From the NCBI GenBank assembly GCA_947561585.1, contig CANNZV010000268.1, forward strand, positions 381,035-445,034: a DNA stretch of 64,000 nucleotides, read 5' to 3'. Position numbers and translations under genes: made by a program. Positions 45,201 to 54,520 of this stretch are shown in pieces. A model generated the notes under the pieces. It was not told the origin of the DNA and searched no databases. It saw only the letters and a list, made by a program, of their open reading frames with translations. Position 1 is the stretch's first letter. Each line of letters opens with the position of its first letter. Source of the stretch: Caprella mutica. Its lineage: Eukaryota > Arthropoda > Malacostraca > Amphipoda > Caprellidae.

Positions 45201-45517
45201 AAATTCGACTTAATTATATTTTTATTTGTTATCAAGAAAAGACTTTCATTTTATGAAATAAAACATTCTAACTTGAAGCAACTTTCACCATTGATTTTTC
45301 TGTTTTTTCGAAGATTATGTCTAATCGAAGAACGAATGAGCGTCCAAAAAGTTCTAGCCAGAACATTGTTTTGGGACGTACCTTTAACTTCAGGCACCCC
45401 ATGAAGTGAAGCCGTTAGCATGGGGTAAAACACTTTGGGCCACAGTATGGCAAAGCAACCCACTACTATGGCCAACACGAAGATTGTTTTACCGGTACCA
45501 AAATCCCCCATGATCAT
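30191..45517 (-). CDS. RIC3: RIC3-type acetylcholine-receptor chaperone with a giant acidic tail
   Basis: Eleven exons join in one frame: 45517-45382, 41860-41745, 40434-40231, 39620-39468, 38332-38107, 37340-37180, 36641-35709, 35304-35239, 35002-32054, 31443-31374 and 30270-30191. They total 5,094 bases (1,697 residues). RIC3 is an ER membrane protein that assists folding and assembly of nicotinic acetylcholine receptors. Family marks: an N-terminal membrane segment (about residues 11-34, with WPKVFYPML), MMHPALREKGRALP, a Gly/Pro-rich linker PGPMPGIRPPMGGGAGHIAS, a second membrane segment beginning SVIMPLYTVG, and a coiled coil MDHLRERLEETERAMEKL. After the core comes about 1,360 residues of mostly acidic, disordered-looking sequence, far beyond the usual few hundred residues. 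Exon 3 may be optional. The start of exon 7 is a choice among several AGs. Internal exon phases all agree. Confidence 0.9.
31374..31443 (-). CDS. RIC3: RIC3 exon 10
   Basis: 70 bases between acceptor GATATTTCAG and donor GTGAGT, phase 0 to 1. Encodes NEANALSSKGSSPDMDEYEI then VQN. Confidence 0.75.
32054..35002 (-). CDS. RIC3: RIC3 exon 9: giant acidic exon with 11-residue repeats
   Basis: 2,949 bases (983 codons), phase 0 in and out. Acceptor ACCGTGACAG at 35003-35004; donor GTAAGA after AATATTCAATTA. Starts LPDHSDSNEGTNAV. Contains the 22-unit repeat VTMPKFEDVPE (33629-34354), then Glu/Asp-rich stretches and a Ser/Pro-rich end. The frame runs on past the donor to 31913, but that extension is repetitive intronic sequence (repeated TTAGTTGGCTG words), so splicing at 32054 is preferred. 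Confidence 0.82.
33629..34354 (-). repeat. Coding minisatellite, 33-bp unit, exactly 22 copies
   Basis: 22 consecutive 11-residue units, consensus V-T-M-P-K-F-(E/D)-(D/N)-(V/A)-P-E, with no insertion or deletion in 726 bases. Units 6-9 (DVVQE, NNVPE, MTKFED, DKAPE types) recur as units 15-18 in similar order, which points to block duplication. The first and last units are the most diverged, as expected if turnover is internal. Confidence 0.95.
35239..35304 (-). CDS. RIC3: RIC3 exon 8: 22-codon micro-exon
   Basis: 66 bases between acceptor TTCTTCTACAG and donor GTTCTG, phase 0 at both ends. Encodes MGLESVEPSTEEAVTSPQQT then KQ. GC-rich island in AT-rich flanks, good acceptor tract. Skipping it would keep the frame. 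Confidence 0.72.
35709..36641 (-). CDS. RIC3: RIC3 exon 7: long acidic region ending in a basic cluster
   Basis: Frame open over 343 codons. Phase demands an acceptor in phase 0; GGATCAG at 36642 fits and gives FSVEINQYKKKQGRVAEE as start, and AAACCAG slightly downstream is an alternative. The exon is Glu/Asp/Asn-rich, then switches to TGRRKRGGRKNKRRQNR and ends PILDPTYTG at donor GTAAGT. Confidence 0.8.
37180..37340 (-). CDS. RIC3: RIC3 exon 6: coiled coil
   Basis: 161 bases, acceptor CTCCCACAG, donor GTCAGC, phase 1 to 0. Encodes EDEQMDHLRERLEETERAME and onward to ITEVLSQAQAQAKLLK. The heptad pattern of Leu/Met positions indicates the coiled coil found after the second membrane segment in RIC3 proteins. 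Confidence 0.88.
38107..38332 (-). CDS. RIC3: RIC3 exon 5: cytoplasmic juxtamembrane region
   Basis: 226 bases between acceptor CTTTTTCAG and donor GTTGGT, phase 0 to phase 1. Encodes ILFKKNTDDDDKNPKLKDFH, LDPEYRKYVFEEEYLDS and a basic end GLKKRQQAECLDKKI. Codons are GC-richer than the flanks, as expected for coding sequence. Confidence 0.85.
39468..39620 (-). CDS. RIC3: RIC3 exon 4: Gly/Pro linker and second membrane segment
   Basis: 153 bases, phase 0 in and out. Encodes PGPMPGIRPPMGGGAGHIAS, then PHTAKGLNSMSVIMPLYTVG and the rest of the hydrophobic helix to FMK. The acceptor is CTACAG; the donor is AAG|GCAAGT, a GC donor instead of GT. This is the best-conserved part of the protein. Confidence 0.92.
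40231..40434 (-). CDS. RIC3: RIC3 candidate optional exon (68 codons)
   Basis: 204 bases between acceptor ACAGACCAG and donor GTATAA, phase 0 at both ends. It can therefore be included or skipped without shifting the frame between exons 2 and 4. Encodes EMALGFLPRFHRKRSSVRRK and then a hydrophilic stretch ending DSEVKE. It has an internal ATG as its second codon, so it could instead be an alternative first exon that bypasses the first membrane segment. I know of no counterpart in typical RIC3 proteins. Confidence 0.5.
41299..41375. repeat. Short tandem repeat, 24-bp unit, three copies
   Basis: GACCTTGAAAAGTACGGTAG plus TTTT, in RIC3 intron 2. Confidence 0.85.
41589..41718. mobile_element. TA-flanked MITE, copy 1, in a RIC3 intron
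   Basis: AGTTACGAATTAATGGTCGG at the left and its inverse CCGACCGATAATTCACAACT at the right, flanked by TA. 130 bp. Related element at 56366-56562. Confidence 0.75.
41745..41860 (-). CDS. RIC3: RIC3 exon 2: conserved HPALRE region
   Basis: 116 bases between acceptor GTCCACAG and donor GTGAGA. Encodes DTMSARPERPGHLHPE and MMHPALREKGRALP, a conserved luminal segment after the first membrane helix. Ends in phase 0. A MITE (41589-41718) sits 26 bp downstream in the following intron. Confidence 0.88.
41995..42615. repeat. Dispersed short repeats in RIC3 intron 1
   Basis: Motifs such as AGCCACTACACGGTACACTG and GAAAAGATCCTTC recur in direct and inverted orientation between 41995 and 42615. Irregular spacing; an old, scrambled array. 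Confidence 0.6.
42640..42798. repeat. Minisatellite, about 32-bp unit, about five copies
   Basis: TATCGGTAATTGTGTTTTAG plus GTTCTCTGTCT, in RIC3 intron 1. Nearly identical units. Confidence 0.9.
43869..44037. repeat. Minisatellite, 19-bp unit, about nine copies
   Basis: GTTACAACGAACGCTGATY, in RIC3 intron 1, with variation mainly at the final C/T and one CAACAA for CAACGA. Confidence 0.95.
44862..44888. repeat. TTTA microsatellite
   Basis: About seven copies of TTTA. Confidence 0.85.
45382..45517 (-). CDS. RIC3: RIC3 exon 1: start and first membrane segment
   Basis: Encodes MIMGDFGTGKTIFVLAIVVG and onward through ILWPKVFYPML to PEVK, ending at donor GTACGT in phase 1. The first ATG of the frame was taken; a second ATG two codons on is an alternative. 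The hydrophobic stretch at residues 11-34 is the first RIC3 membrane segment. Confidence 0.88.
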
Positions 45518-45670
45518 TTCAGAGTGCGAGGACAGGCCTCGTGCTACACTCCCTCACACACCAGAGTCACATTTGACACTGACTCTCTAGATGCCCAGAT
45601 TGCCCTCAGAAAAAGAGCGGATTATGGCACGAGGACAATAACGCGCGCTCTCTTTTTGCTTTAGAAGAGT
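45518..45670 (-). promoter_or_regulatory. Probable RIC3 5' untranslated region and core promoter
   Basis: GC-richer than the surroundings and directly upstream of the RIC3 start codon, with GCGCGC at about 45643. No TATA box or acceptor was found, so a TATA-less promoter is inferred. Confidence 0.4.
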
Positions 45671-46190
45671 CAATCTGAGAGCAGCTATCAATAGACTCTC
45701 ATAGAAAACTAGTCCCATGTACAGGGTGGACTCAATTAAAAAAAGTATTCCCCTAAAGCTTTTTTTAAATAGACGATTGTTATAAACGTCGATCCATTCT
45801 ATTTTGCATTGTTAATTTTGGTGATAAACATGTTGCTCATATGCCACATTTTATTGAAGAAAATTGTCCCCAAAATAATGTAAAATATGAAAAGAACCTT
45901 TATTTACATTTCAATAAAATTGATCAATTCTAGAAAAAAACTCGTATAAACGATTCCTAAATTAAGTGACATAGAATTTAATTTATTTGAAATACCTTTT
46001 TAGACCAATAAAGCAAGTAATTATTAACAATATCTAGCTGTAGCACCATATCCCTGCCTCTTGCCCACGTTTATGAAGTTCTGTTGACAACAGTAGATCA
46101 TTTCCTCGTCTTCCACCTCGAAACAGACACTCCTTTCTTGTTTGTGTGTGTGACTGTGAACAGCGACTCATAACAGAGGGCGAGGTGACT
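45671..46190. other. Non-coding, no gene seen
   Basis: AT-rich, nothing recognised. Confidence 0.4.
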
Positions 46191-46415
46191 TCTGCAGTGA
46201 ATTGCACGATAGTAGGTTATTTCTCTGCAGTGAATTGCACGATAGTAGCTCATTTCTCTGCAGTGAATTGCACGATAGTAGCTCATTTCTCTGCAGTGAA
46301 TTGCAGGATAGTAGCTCATTTCTCTGAAGTGAATTGCACGATAGTAGCTCATTTCTCTGCAGTGAATTGCACGATAGTAGCTCATTTCTCTGAAGTGAAT
46401 TGCACGATATTTCTT
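46191..46415. repeat. Minisatellite, 33-bp unit, about seven copies
   Basis: CTGCAGTGAATTGCACGATA followed by GTAGCTCATTTCT. Three frames are open through it only because the period is 33 bp; these are not genes. Confidence 0.95.
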
Positions 46416-46958
46416 TTTTGAGAAGAATTTGATGCACTGGATATAATAAATAGACTCTTATAGATATATAGTAATTCAGGTTTGCATTGTGAATTATTAT
46501 TGGCAGTTATATTTTATTAATTTCAATCATCAATATTTATAAATTTCTCAGCTGCACTTGTGTTTATTATCTTAAATAGGGTACTGCTTTTATTGTTTTA
46601 GATGGTGAAACTGTCTATGGTGACATCTTTTGTATGAATAATGTAGTACAATATAAAAATGATATTAATTAACAGTGAATTTGAGAAAAATATAATCGAT
46701 TTCAAAGATTTGCATTTCTTCTAACTGCAATAAATTTCTATAATACCGTCTAATTATCTAATACGACCAAATGCACTTTAATCTGTACAACCAATCATTT
46801 TATAGTTATTTAATACAACTAGAACACTTTTATATTACTAGGTATCTCCATTTCATTAAATTCTAACTTAATTAGACAGTATAGTTTATACTCTTTAGAT
46901 TTCTTTTATTTTCTATCCTTACTGATGTTTTATATTTTAATTGATCAATGTGGTGCCT
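46416..46958. other. Non-coding, no gene seen
   Basis: AT-rich spacer between two arrays. Confidence 0.5.
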
Positions 46959-47831
46959 CTACCTCTAATGAACCTTTCTACCCTCTAATGAACCTTTCTA
47001 CCCTCTAATGGAACCTTTCTACCCTCTAATGGAACCTTTCTACCCTCTAATGGAACCTTTCTACCCTCTAATAGAACCTTTCTACCCTCTAATGGAACCT
47101 TTCTACCCTCTAATGGAACCTTTCTACCCTCCAATAGAACCTTTCTACCCTCTAATGGAACCTTTCTACCCTCTAATGGAACCTTTCTACCCTCTAATGG
47201 AACCTTTCTACCCTCTAATGGAACCTTTCTACCCTCTAATAGAACCTTTCTGCCCTATAATGGAACCTTTCTACCCTCTAATGGAACCTTTATACTCTCT
47301 AATGGAACCTTTCTACCCTCTAATAGAACCTTTCTACCCTCTAATGGAACCTTTCTACCCTCTAATGGAACCTTTCTACCCTCTAATGGAACCTTTCTAC
47401 CCTCTAATAGAACCTTTCTACCCTCTAATGGAACCTTTCTACCCTCTAATGGAACCTTTCTACCCTCTAATGGAACCTTTCTACCCTCTAATGGAACCTT
47501 TCTACCCTCTAATAGAACCTTTCTGCCCTATAATGGAACCTTTCTACCCTCTAATGGAACCTTTCTACCCTCTAATGGAACCTTGCTACCCTCTAATAGA
47601 ACCTTTCTACCCTCTAATGGAACCTTTCTACCCTCTAATGGAACCTTTCTACTCTCTAATGGAACCTTTCTACATCTAAAATAGAACCTTTCTACCCTCT
47701 AATGGAACCTTTCTACCCTCTAATGGAACCTTTCTACCCTCTAATGGAACCTTTCTACCCTCTAATGGAGCCTTTCTACCCTCTAATGGAACCTTTCTAC
47801 CCTCTAATGGAACCTTTCTACCCTCTAATAT
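46959..47831. repeat. Minisatellite, 21-bp unit, about 41 copies
   Basis: ACCCTCTAATGGAACCTTTCT-type units with a minority AATAGAACC variant that recurs at semi-regular spacing. A long open frame (MEPFYPL repeats) is an artefact of the 21-bp period. Confidence 0.96.
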
Positions 47832-48050
47832 AGATATTCATCTCCTCTATCAGCCCGCTATGCTATCATTTCCTTAAATCGATTCTCTAAAAATTTCTCA
47901 CACCGCATTTATGATGTACTGTTTGTCATGCATACAACTTTTAATGTTTGTCAATAGAGAAATTATTAAAATAATTATTTATAAAAACAATAACATGACG
48001 AACATTCTAATGTTCGTCATCATAGAAATTATTATAAAAAAATTGACTAC

Positions 48051-48303
48051 CTACACTGAGAAAAAAATACGAGTCAAATTGACTCAATATTTGAGTTTTA
48101 AGTTTGTCCCAAAACAGGCTTAAAATGTGAGTCAATTTGACTCATCCTAACATATAACTCAAAAACAAGAGTCATATTGACTCCTAATTCATAGTCAGAT
48201 TGACTCAGGTAGAGTCACTCAAGAAAATGACTCTAATATTGGAGTTTTGCCAGCCTTGACTCAAATGAAGAGTCAGGTTGACTCGCAATATTTTCCAGTG
48301 TAG
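48051..48303. mobile_element. TIR element rich in TGACTC/GAGTCA words (253 bp)
   Basis: Ends CTACACTGAGAAAAA and TATTTTCCAGTGTAG are inverted repeats, possibly TA plus CACTG. The interior carries at least ten GAGTCA or TGACTC words in both orientations, including GAGTCAAATTGACTCA. No coding potential. Confidence 0.7.
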
Positions 48304-48479
48304 CATAAATATAACGCATATCGTTTCGCATTTGTTTTACCACTAACAAACAAGTTCAAAAACTGTTACCAGCTAGTGGTAGACATCTGTGTATTTTATT
48401 TATTCTTTTCAGTTACATTATATCTACTGATCGTTCAACTGTATTTTTTAAAATCGTTATTTAACTAGATTATGTGCAC

Positions 48480-49050
48480 TCGGTAAAGCGCATACCTTCG
48501 CCGCCGCTTTGACCCGTTCTCTCCCAAAATTTAGTAAACTGCTAACTGGATAATAACTAATCGTCCTACCAAGTTTCATGCAATATGGTTCAATACTTTT
48601 TGAGTTATTGAGTTATAAATGACCTTGACCTTTGACCGGGTAGCTCCCAAAATTTTAACAGATGGTTCCTGGACATTGACCAATTGTAAATCAAATTTCA
48701 AACAATTTTGTTGAATACTTTTTGAGTTATTGAGTTACAAATGGCCTTGACCTTGATCTTTGACCTTTAACCCGATCGCTGCCAAAATCAAACAAAATGG
48801 TTCTTGCATATTGACCAATCGTCCTACCAAGTTTCATGCAATATGGTTCAATTCTTTTTGAGTTATAAATGACTGTGACCTTTGACCGGGTCACTCCCAA
48901 AATTCTACCAGCAGGTCACTGGACATGGACCAATCGTTTCACCAAATTTCAGGCAATTTGGTTGAACACTTTTTCAGTTAAACGAATAACAAGATGATAA
49001 ATTTATAAATAACGACGGCTAAAATATGACCTTCCCGCATTCTGCGAAGG
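48480..49050. repeat. Degenerate repeat with TGACCTTTGACC cores, about four units
   Basis: Units of roughly 120-150 bp share TTTGAGTTATTGAGTTA, TGACCTTGACCTTTGACC, CCCAAAATT, ACCAATCGTCCTACCAAGTT and CATGCAATATGGTTCAAT. Such TGACCTTTGACC-bearing dispersed repeats are widespread in marine invertebrate genomes; the statement is from general knowledge, not a search. Confidence 0.75.
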
Positions 49051-49199
49051 TAATTAGCTATTATCCCTTTAACTATTCGTAGTTATTTTCATAATTTTAT
49101 AGATTTTATTTCAAATCTGTTATTCCAGAAATAGAAATACTACGGTTCGATATATTTGATGCAACAGAAATCATTGAACGAAAATGACCTATAATTTCA

Positions 49200-49460
49200 T
49201 TTGCCACCTCTTATCAAATTACTCTATTTTTTGTCTCAATCTTCATTTTTCAGATTATTTTGAGAGGGGCGCCATCTATCGTTGCTCCTTTGCACCAATC
49301 TATAGGATTTACCTCTTCGGTCTCTTCCTCGGATCCAACTTAAGTCAGGCTAAATTTGAGGGAGTTTCGTGCCTTCCATTCCGATGAGGGCTCTCATTGA
49401 GGGATTTGGCTCTTCTTACATCAAGACCTCATCATTGGCATTCAGACGGTGTCTCTTTTC
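49200..49460. other. GC-richer patch of unknown nature
   Basis: The stretch around 49262-49400 (GAGGGGCGCCATCTATCGTT onward) is GC-richer than its flanks. An acceptor-like CATTTTTCAG precedes it on the plus strand, but all frames close quickly. Nothing recognised. Confidence 0.3.
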
Positions 49461-49582
49461 TTACCCGGCATGCATGTTGCTAGTGTTAAACGCTCATTGA
49501 TGCGATATATATGCCTGCCTAAAGACAGTAATGTAATGGTACTTATTATAGTAAATGTGAATATACTTGTAAAATATTTCAC

Positions 49583-49668
49583 CTGAAATATCAGCTGTCT
49601 CATTGAATTGGTTATCATTTTTAATAATAAAATTACAGAATTCTGTTGATTTTGATTGGAAAAGAAAT
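49583..49668 (-). CDS. Candidate internal exon (86 bases), unrecognised
   Basis: Between acceptor ATACCTTTTTCAG and donor GTGAAA. One frame reads FLFQSKSTEFCNFIIKNDNQ then FNETADIS, protein-like. Joining it directly to the candidate exon at 50355-50475 would create TGA at the junction, so another exon must lie between or one call is wrong. Confidence 0.3.
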
Positions 49669-50354
49669 CTGAAAAAGGTATCCGCTGTTTAGATAATTTC
49701 AACTGAAATATTTTATACCTGGATTATAATCTACTCTACGAACTTTCTTTCAGTGAACCTTCTATAGTTCTATTTTAAGACATGTACAATCTACAAAGAC
49801 TATAAAGTGCAATGATGTACGCGTTCTTTTATAAGCACATTATCGTTAAGCGGAGATTAATAACCGACACCGCTCCGATTGATCGCATTGATTATTAGAA
49901 GAGAGGTGATGTTGCTCACACATGCACCTGACAGGTGATTGATAGCATGGGCTCTTTTTCACACCAAACCGCATTGATGTCAGCACGCCATCTACCCAAT
50001 TAATAAAAAGTTCAAACGAACCAATTAGGCTTTATATATCCATTGGGAGTTAGAAGTGTTTATCATTTGATCTTGGCTATTGATTTAGCATAAAAGTACC
50101 GCTGTGACTTATTCGAGAGTAAAATAAGCTGAATGATAAAGAGTTCTTGAATGGCTTTGAAATAATGGTTAAAATATTAAGAGTTATCTTTACAAGGTGT
50201 CCCTAAAAAATACAAACTCAATATTTAGAAGTATATAATAGGCTAACTAATTAATAGATTTTAATTTTATTTTGTATATAGTCATGTTGGATTGGTACTC
50301 TGTGATATACTTCTAATATTTGTTAATTTGAAACAAAAAAAAACGTAAACTAAC

Positions 50355-50475
50355 CATTTCATGTGACTTTTATATTCGGTTTCATCATTTGTCCAGCTGA
50401 CTGGTGGTTCAGTTTGGAAGTCTGAGTGACTTATGAGAGTTTCTTCCTTTAGCACATTATACACTTTATTTTTAT
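50355..50475 (-). CDS. Candidate internal exon (121 bases), unrecognised
   Basis: Acceptor GTCTTTTTAG, donor GTTAGT. Reads DKNKVYNVLKEETLISHSDF then QTEPPVSWTNDETEYKSHMK, with an ordinary protein composition unlike the surrounding DNA. The rest of the gene was not found. It could belong to a gene whose other exons lie in unrecognised parts of 46-52 kb. Confidence 0.4.
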
Positions 50476-50989
50476 CTAAAAAGACGATTTTTTTCCATAG
50501 ATTTATCATTACTTTAGTTATAACATTATTTTTAATTATTCGCTTATGGAGGGTATTGTACATGTACAATCACATACAACATATTTTGTACATGAATAAT
50601 GACATACAAAAACAGTCTACTTCCTACATTGCTATTATGACGTCACATTTACATCACTCTGACGTCATACTGTGTTGCCAAACGTACGGGAAGAGAAACT
50701 TTGGAAGGCTAGATGTCATGTTTATTGTAACATGTGTTTTTTACATGTGGTGATAACATGTTTGCATGTCACTGATATAATTTAATGACGAATTATTTGC
50801 TAGGTAACTAATATTGACTTCATGTGCTTTAAAATCAAAGCAAATGTGCATTTATGTTCCACGCCATTTGCCGATTTGCCCAATCTCGAAAATGCGCTGC
50901 GCATTTTCAACCTCCTAATCAGTGTGTTAGTACCTATATTTTTTTTTTATTATGAAATTGAATACTAATATATGTGTATGAGGGGGGCG

Positions 50990-51095
50990 TGTCACCCCCC
51001 CCCCCCCCCCGCAATTTCCCTGCCTTGTCATTAAACAATCATGAAGTGTGCAGTACAACAAACTAGCGGATACAACAAACTACATAAAGGCAATA
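50990..51095 (-). repeat. Poly-C tract and inverted copy of a dispersed repeat
   Basis: A C run near 50995-51010 follows GAGGGGGGCGTGTCA. Then come CATTAAACAATCATGAAGTG, GCAGTACAACAAACTAGCGG and ATACAACAAACTACAT, the reverse complement of the repeat at about 20880-20940. Confidence 0.7.
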
Positions 51096-51099
51096 TATG

Positions 51100-51925
51100 T
51101 CGATAGTTTCAAAGTGATCTTTATACATAAATGAAAATATATAAATATAATATAAACACTGTAAAGCACATATATAAGTAATCGATTTCATAATAAGTAA
51201 AATGAAGGTATTTATGCGTGCTCGATTGGCATTAGGGGATTAAAATCGCGCAACGCATTCTCGAGATTGTGCAAATCGGCTAATGGTGCGGAACCAATAC
51301 AATCGAACATATTGTCGACACACTGTCTGGCACACTAATACACAAGTCACCAATTTCTTTCTCGGCGAGATATACCGACTGTTTCTGTGAGTAAGTTAGC
51401 TGCCAGAAGTACGATAACTCTGATCACGATTATATTTATTTCATACAATTAACATAGAATTACGAATATATTTTGTAAAATAGTGTGGGTGCAGCAACGT
51501 TAGTAAAGCAAAAAAGATGTTGGTGAATCAAATGTTTATATTAGTATAAAAAATTCTTCTACAAAAATATTGTTGAAAAAAGTAATGATGATGTAAAAAT
51601 AGAATTCCTAATTGATTTTTAATGTTACATAATTGATATAATATTTAAAGAGTGACTTTATAAAAATAGTTACGATAATTCATTTCCCCGTATAAATGCC
51701 AATGGAAAGTGGTTATCCTACTCAATATTCGTAATTTCAACTCAACAAAGAAGTCATTGAGTACTCTATATACCTACGTATAATAACCCTTTCTTTGCTA
51801 TTTTGCATTAGGTGGGAATAAGTCTCAGCGGCTGATATATTCGGTGAGTATTTTATTGCAGTGTACATTATCTTATTTACCTTCAGACCATTTGCAGTGT
51901 TGATGTGATCTCGAGTTATACTGTC
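51100..51925. other. Non-coding, no gene seen
   Basis: AT-rich; no frames with protein character. Confidence 0.45.
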
Positions 51926-52022
51926 ACACAGTAACTGCACAGTGACTACACATACACAGTGACAACAAAGTGACTACAGTCTTCATAGTGACTACACAGT
52001 GACTATACAGTGACAACACAAG
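51926..52022. repeat. Degenerate short tandem repeat (ACAGTGACTAC)
   Basis: Eight or so imperfect copies of ACAGTGACTAC or ACAGTGACAAC. The word ACAGTGACAACACA resembles the 22-bp satellite at 54.5 kb. Confidence 0.7.
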
Positions 52023-52309
52023 CCCATTCGAGGGTGATCCTAGTGCAGCAAGTGCACACTTTTGACTATCCCTCAATCTAGGTTCAAACTTGACCACAGG
52101 CTTCACCACCACAGGAGTCAGGGTTTTAGATTCATGGTGGATCATTCTCCCCCTACCTCAACCCTAGGAAACAATCTCAACCAGCAAACACTGGGAGTAT
52201 ATGGATCTATCACGGGTTTCAGGATTAACCCAGATTAGTTCGGCCTCACATACAGCACCCACGTATAGACGCGGGCGCTATACGTAAGACCTTAACCTCT
52301 CTTGCCACG

Positions 52310-54480
52310 GGAAGGCTGCGAGGTTTCTCTCGAATATCTAAAAAAGAATTACACTAACCTGAAGATTATCGTTTCCAAGTTCCTTTTGAAGGAATCGACA
52401 GATGGTGTATCAACAAACTCACATGGGAGGGCATTCCGTACGCTCCACACTTTAACTGTCATCAGCTCACGGAACTTGTGGTACGGAATATTGGTACATC
52501 TAACTTGTAACCATGACACCTCGTTGTTTTCGAGTTGAGCAAGAAGATCCTTGTGGGATCAAAGGTGCTATTAAACCTGATGGTCTTGTAGGTCTCAATC
52601 AACTTGCCACGGAGTCTACGCAGCTCCAGGGTTAGGTGGTCCAAGTCAATCAGCCGCTTCTCATCACCTATGTTTCGAATCTCAGGTATTAACTTGGTTG
52701 CTTGGGCCTGAATACGCTCCAAGAGTTCCATTTCGTACATGTATGAAGGTGACCGGAACTGCACAGCATACTCCAAATGATGCCGAACTAGCGTCTTAAA
52801 CAGGATCATCACCGTTTGTCTATTTCGGTGGATATAAATATCCTCTTGAATCTTTGATATAACTTGAATTTATTGAGCATTCCTCTCTGCGGTGATACAT
52901 AGAGCACCAAACTTGAACTCGGAAGTTATACTGACTTCGAGGTCAAACTCCTGCAGCGTTAGGGAGAAGACATAAACCAGGAGATTGTAATCAGCGCGAG
53001 CATTTTACATCCCAACATGCAGAACTTTACATTTGCCTGAGTTGAATGACATCTGCCATTGGATTCGAGCACTCTCCGATCCAGATTTATTCTGGATCGG
53101 CCAAACCTCCGAGCTTACTATCGTCTGCAAACTTACTCATTTTGAAGATGATCCCAGTATCTATATAATTGATGTAAATTAGGAATAGCCGAGTTAATAA
53201 AACTGATCCTTAACGCACACCACTGGTAAACAACAGAACACTTAGATTGTGTACCTCCATCGACGATTATCTTTCACCTATTAGACAGCCATACCTCAAT
53301 CTAGTCAGCCACCTTGCCGGCAATGCAAAGAGTTCTAACCTTAACCAATAATCTCTGGTGAAAACTTTGCCAAAGGCTTTCTAGAAATCGAGAAAGCCTA
53401 TATCGATAGACTCAAAGCTGTAGTAGTGCTCTGAAACTATATTATGAACTGCTCAGCAGTTCGTTCCACTCCTAGTGATCTACAACCCTTTCCTTGATCA
53501 GGGTCTGCATTACATTACCTGAAACAGAACTCACGCTCAAGGATCTGAAATTGCTTGTCTGATCTTTCGGACCCTTCTTATGAATAGGAAATACATTTGC
53601 TGATCTCCATTCAAGAGGTACGTCACTATAGTCTCTAACAATGCCTCGAACACTTTATATAAGTAGGGGGCCAAGGCAACCTCAACGGATTTCACCACAT
53701 TAAATTAGAACTCGTCCGGTCCGGGAGACTTGTGGAGTCCAAATGGGTAAGCCTCTCATATACTTCTTCCTGTGTGATGAAAACTTCCTCAAACCTATCA
53801 TTTCATACATACAAAATGTCTTGGGTCAGCATTTTGTTATCCTCGATATTGAATACACTAGTTTAATTCTAATTAAATTACTGAGCAATATCAAGATTAT
53901 CAACCACTAGGAGACCAGTGGAAGACTGCAAGGGCCCGAGCGACGTTCGCACCTTGAGTTGATTCACATAAGCAAACATCTCCTTGCAATTATCTTTGCA
54001 GGTAAGTGCAACCCTCTGCTCCTCACTACCATGCGCTTAACATGTCGTCGCTGCCGGTCTAAGAAGTCTGCAGCTTGAGGTGACAGGTTGGACTTGGCAG
54101 CACGGGTGAACCATAACGGGGATGAGCCGAACTACCCATTCGCTTCAGAGAGATATTCCTAGATTGAATCTTCCTGTATACTCACTCTGCTGAACTGTTG
54201 CCATAAATCCTCAGCTGAGGCATGAGTGCACCAACTAACCGAGGATAGTCAGCCCTCCGAAGATTGAGTCCCCGATAAAAGCCAAAATGCTCTTCCAGAG
54301 CACCGACCAAACCACGAAGGTCGGTGAGTCTCCGACCAAAACCTTGCTACATGCAACGGCCATACCTACCTCTAAATTCTTAACCATCTCCTAATCTGTG
54401 GTAAAAACCATGTGCAGGGTTTTTCGACATATGGTTGGAACATGGTCCATATGAGACAGGAAACAGTAATTCGAAAACTC
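52310..54480 (-). pseudogene. Decayed CR1/jockey-type LINE reverse transcriptase
   Basis: Minus-strand fragments in family order. YVNQLKVRTSLGPLQSSTGL lies near 53920-53980. A piece SLSVSSVSGNVMQTLIKERV (53500-53560) matches the NYRP-SLTS region. FTKAFDKVF lies near 53380. The catalytic FADD box appears as MSKFADDSKLGGL (53105-53141). The C-terminal part includes LVRHHLEYAVQFRSPSY, LLERIQAQATKLIPEIRN and VWSVRNALPCEFVDTPSVDS (52400-52800). Many stops and shifts; not functional. No endonuclease was recognised; the 5' part is missing or replaced by the satellite that begins at 54.5 kb. Confidence 0.88.
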
Positions 54481-54520
54481 TATCAACCGAATTTCCTCAG
54501 CGCCAGCCACAAACAGGTTA

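Noticed and set aside
46098..46437. Three frames of about 90 codons on both strands
   Set aside because: Artefacts of the 33-bp minisatellite at 46191-46415.
47008..47679. 223-codon frame (MEPFYPL repeats)
   Set aside because: A 21-bp tandem array stays open in a frame by arithmetic. It lacks non-repeat sequence, splice context or a regulatory region.
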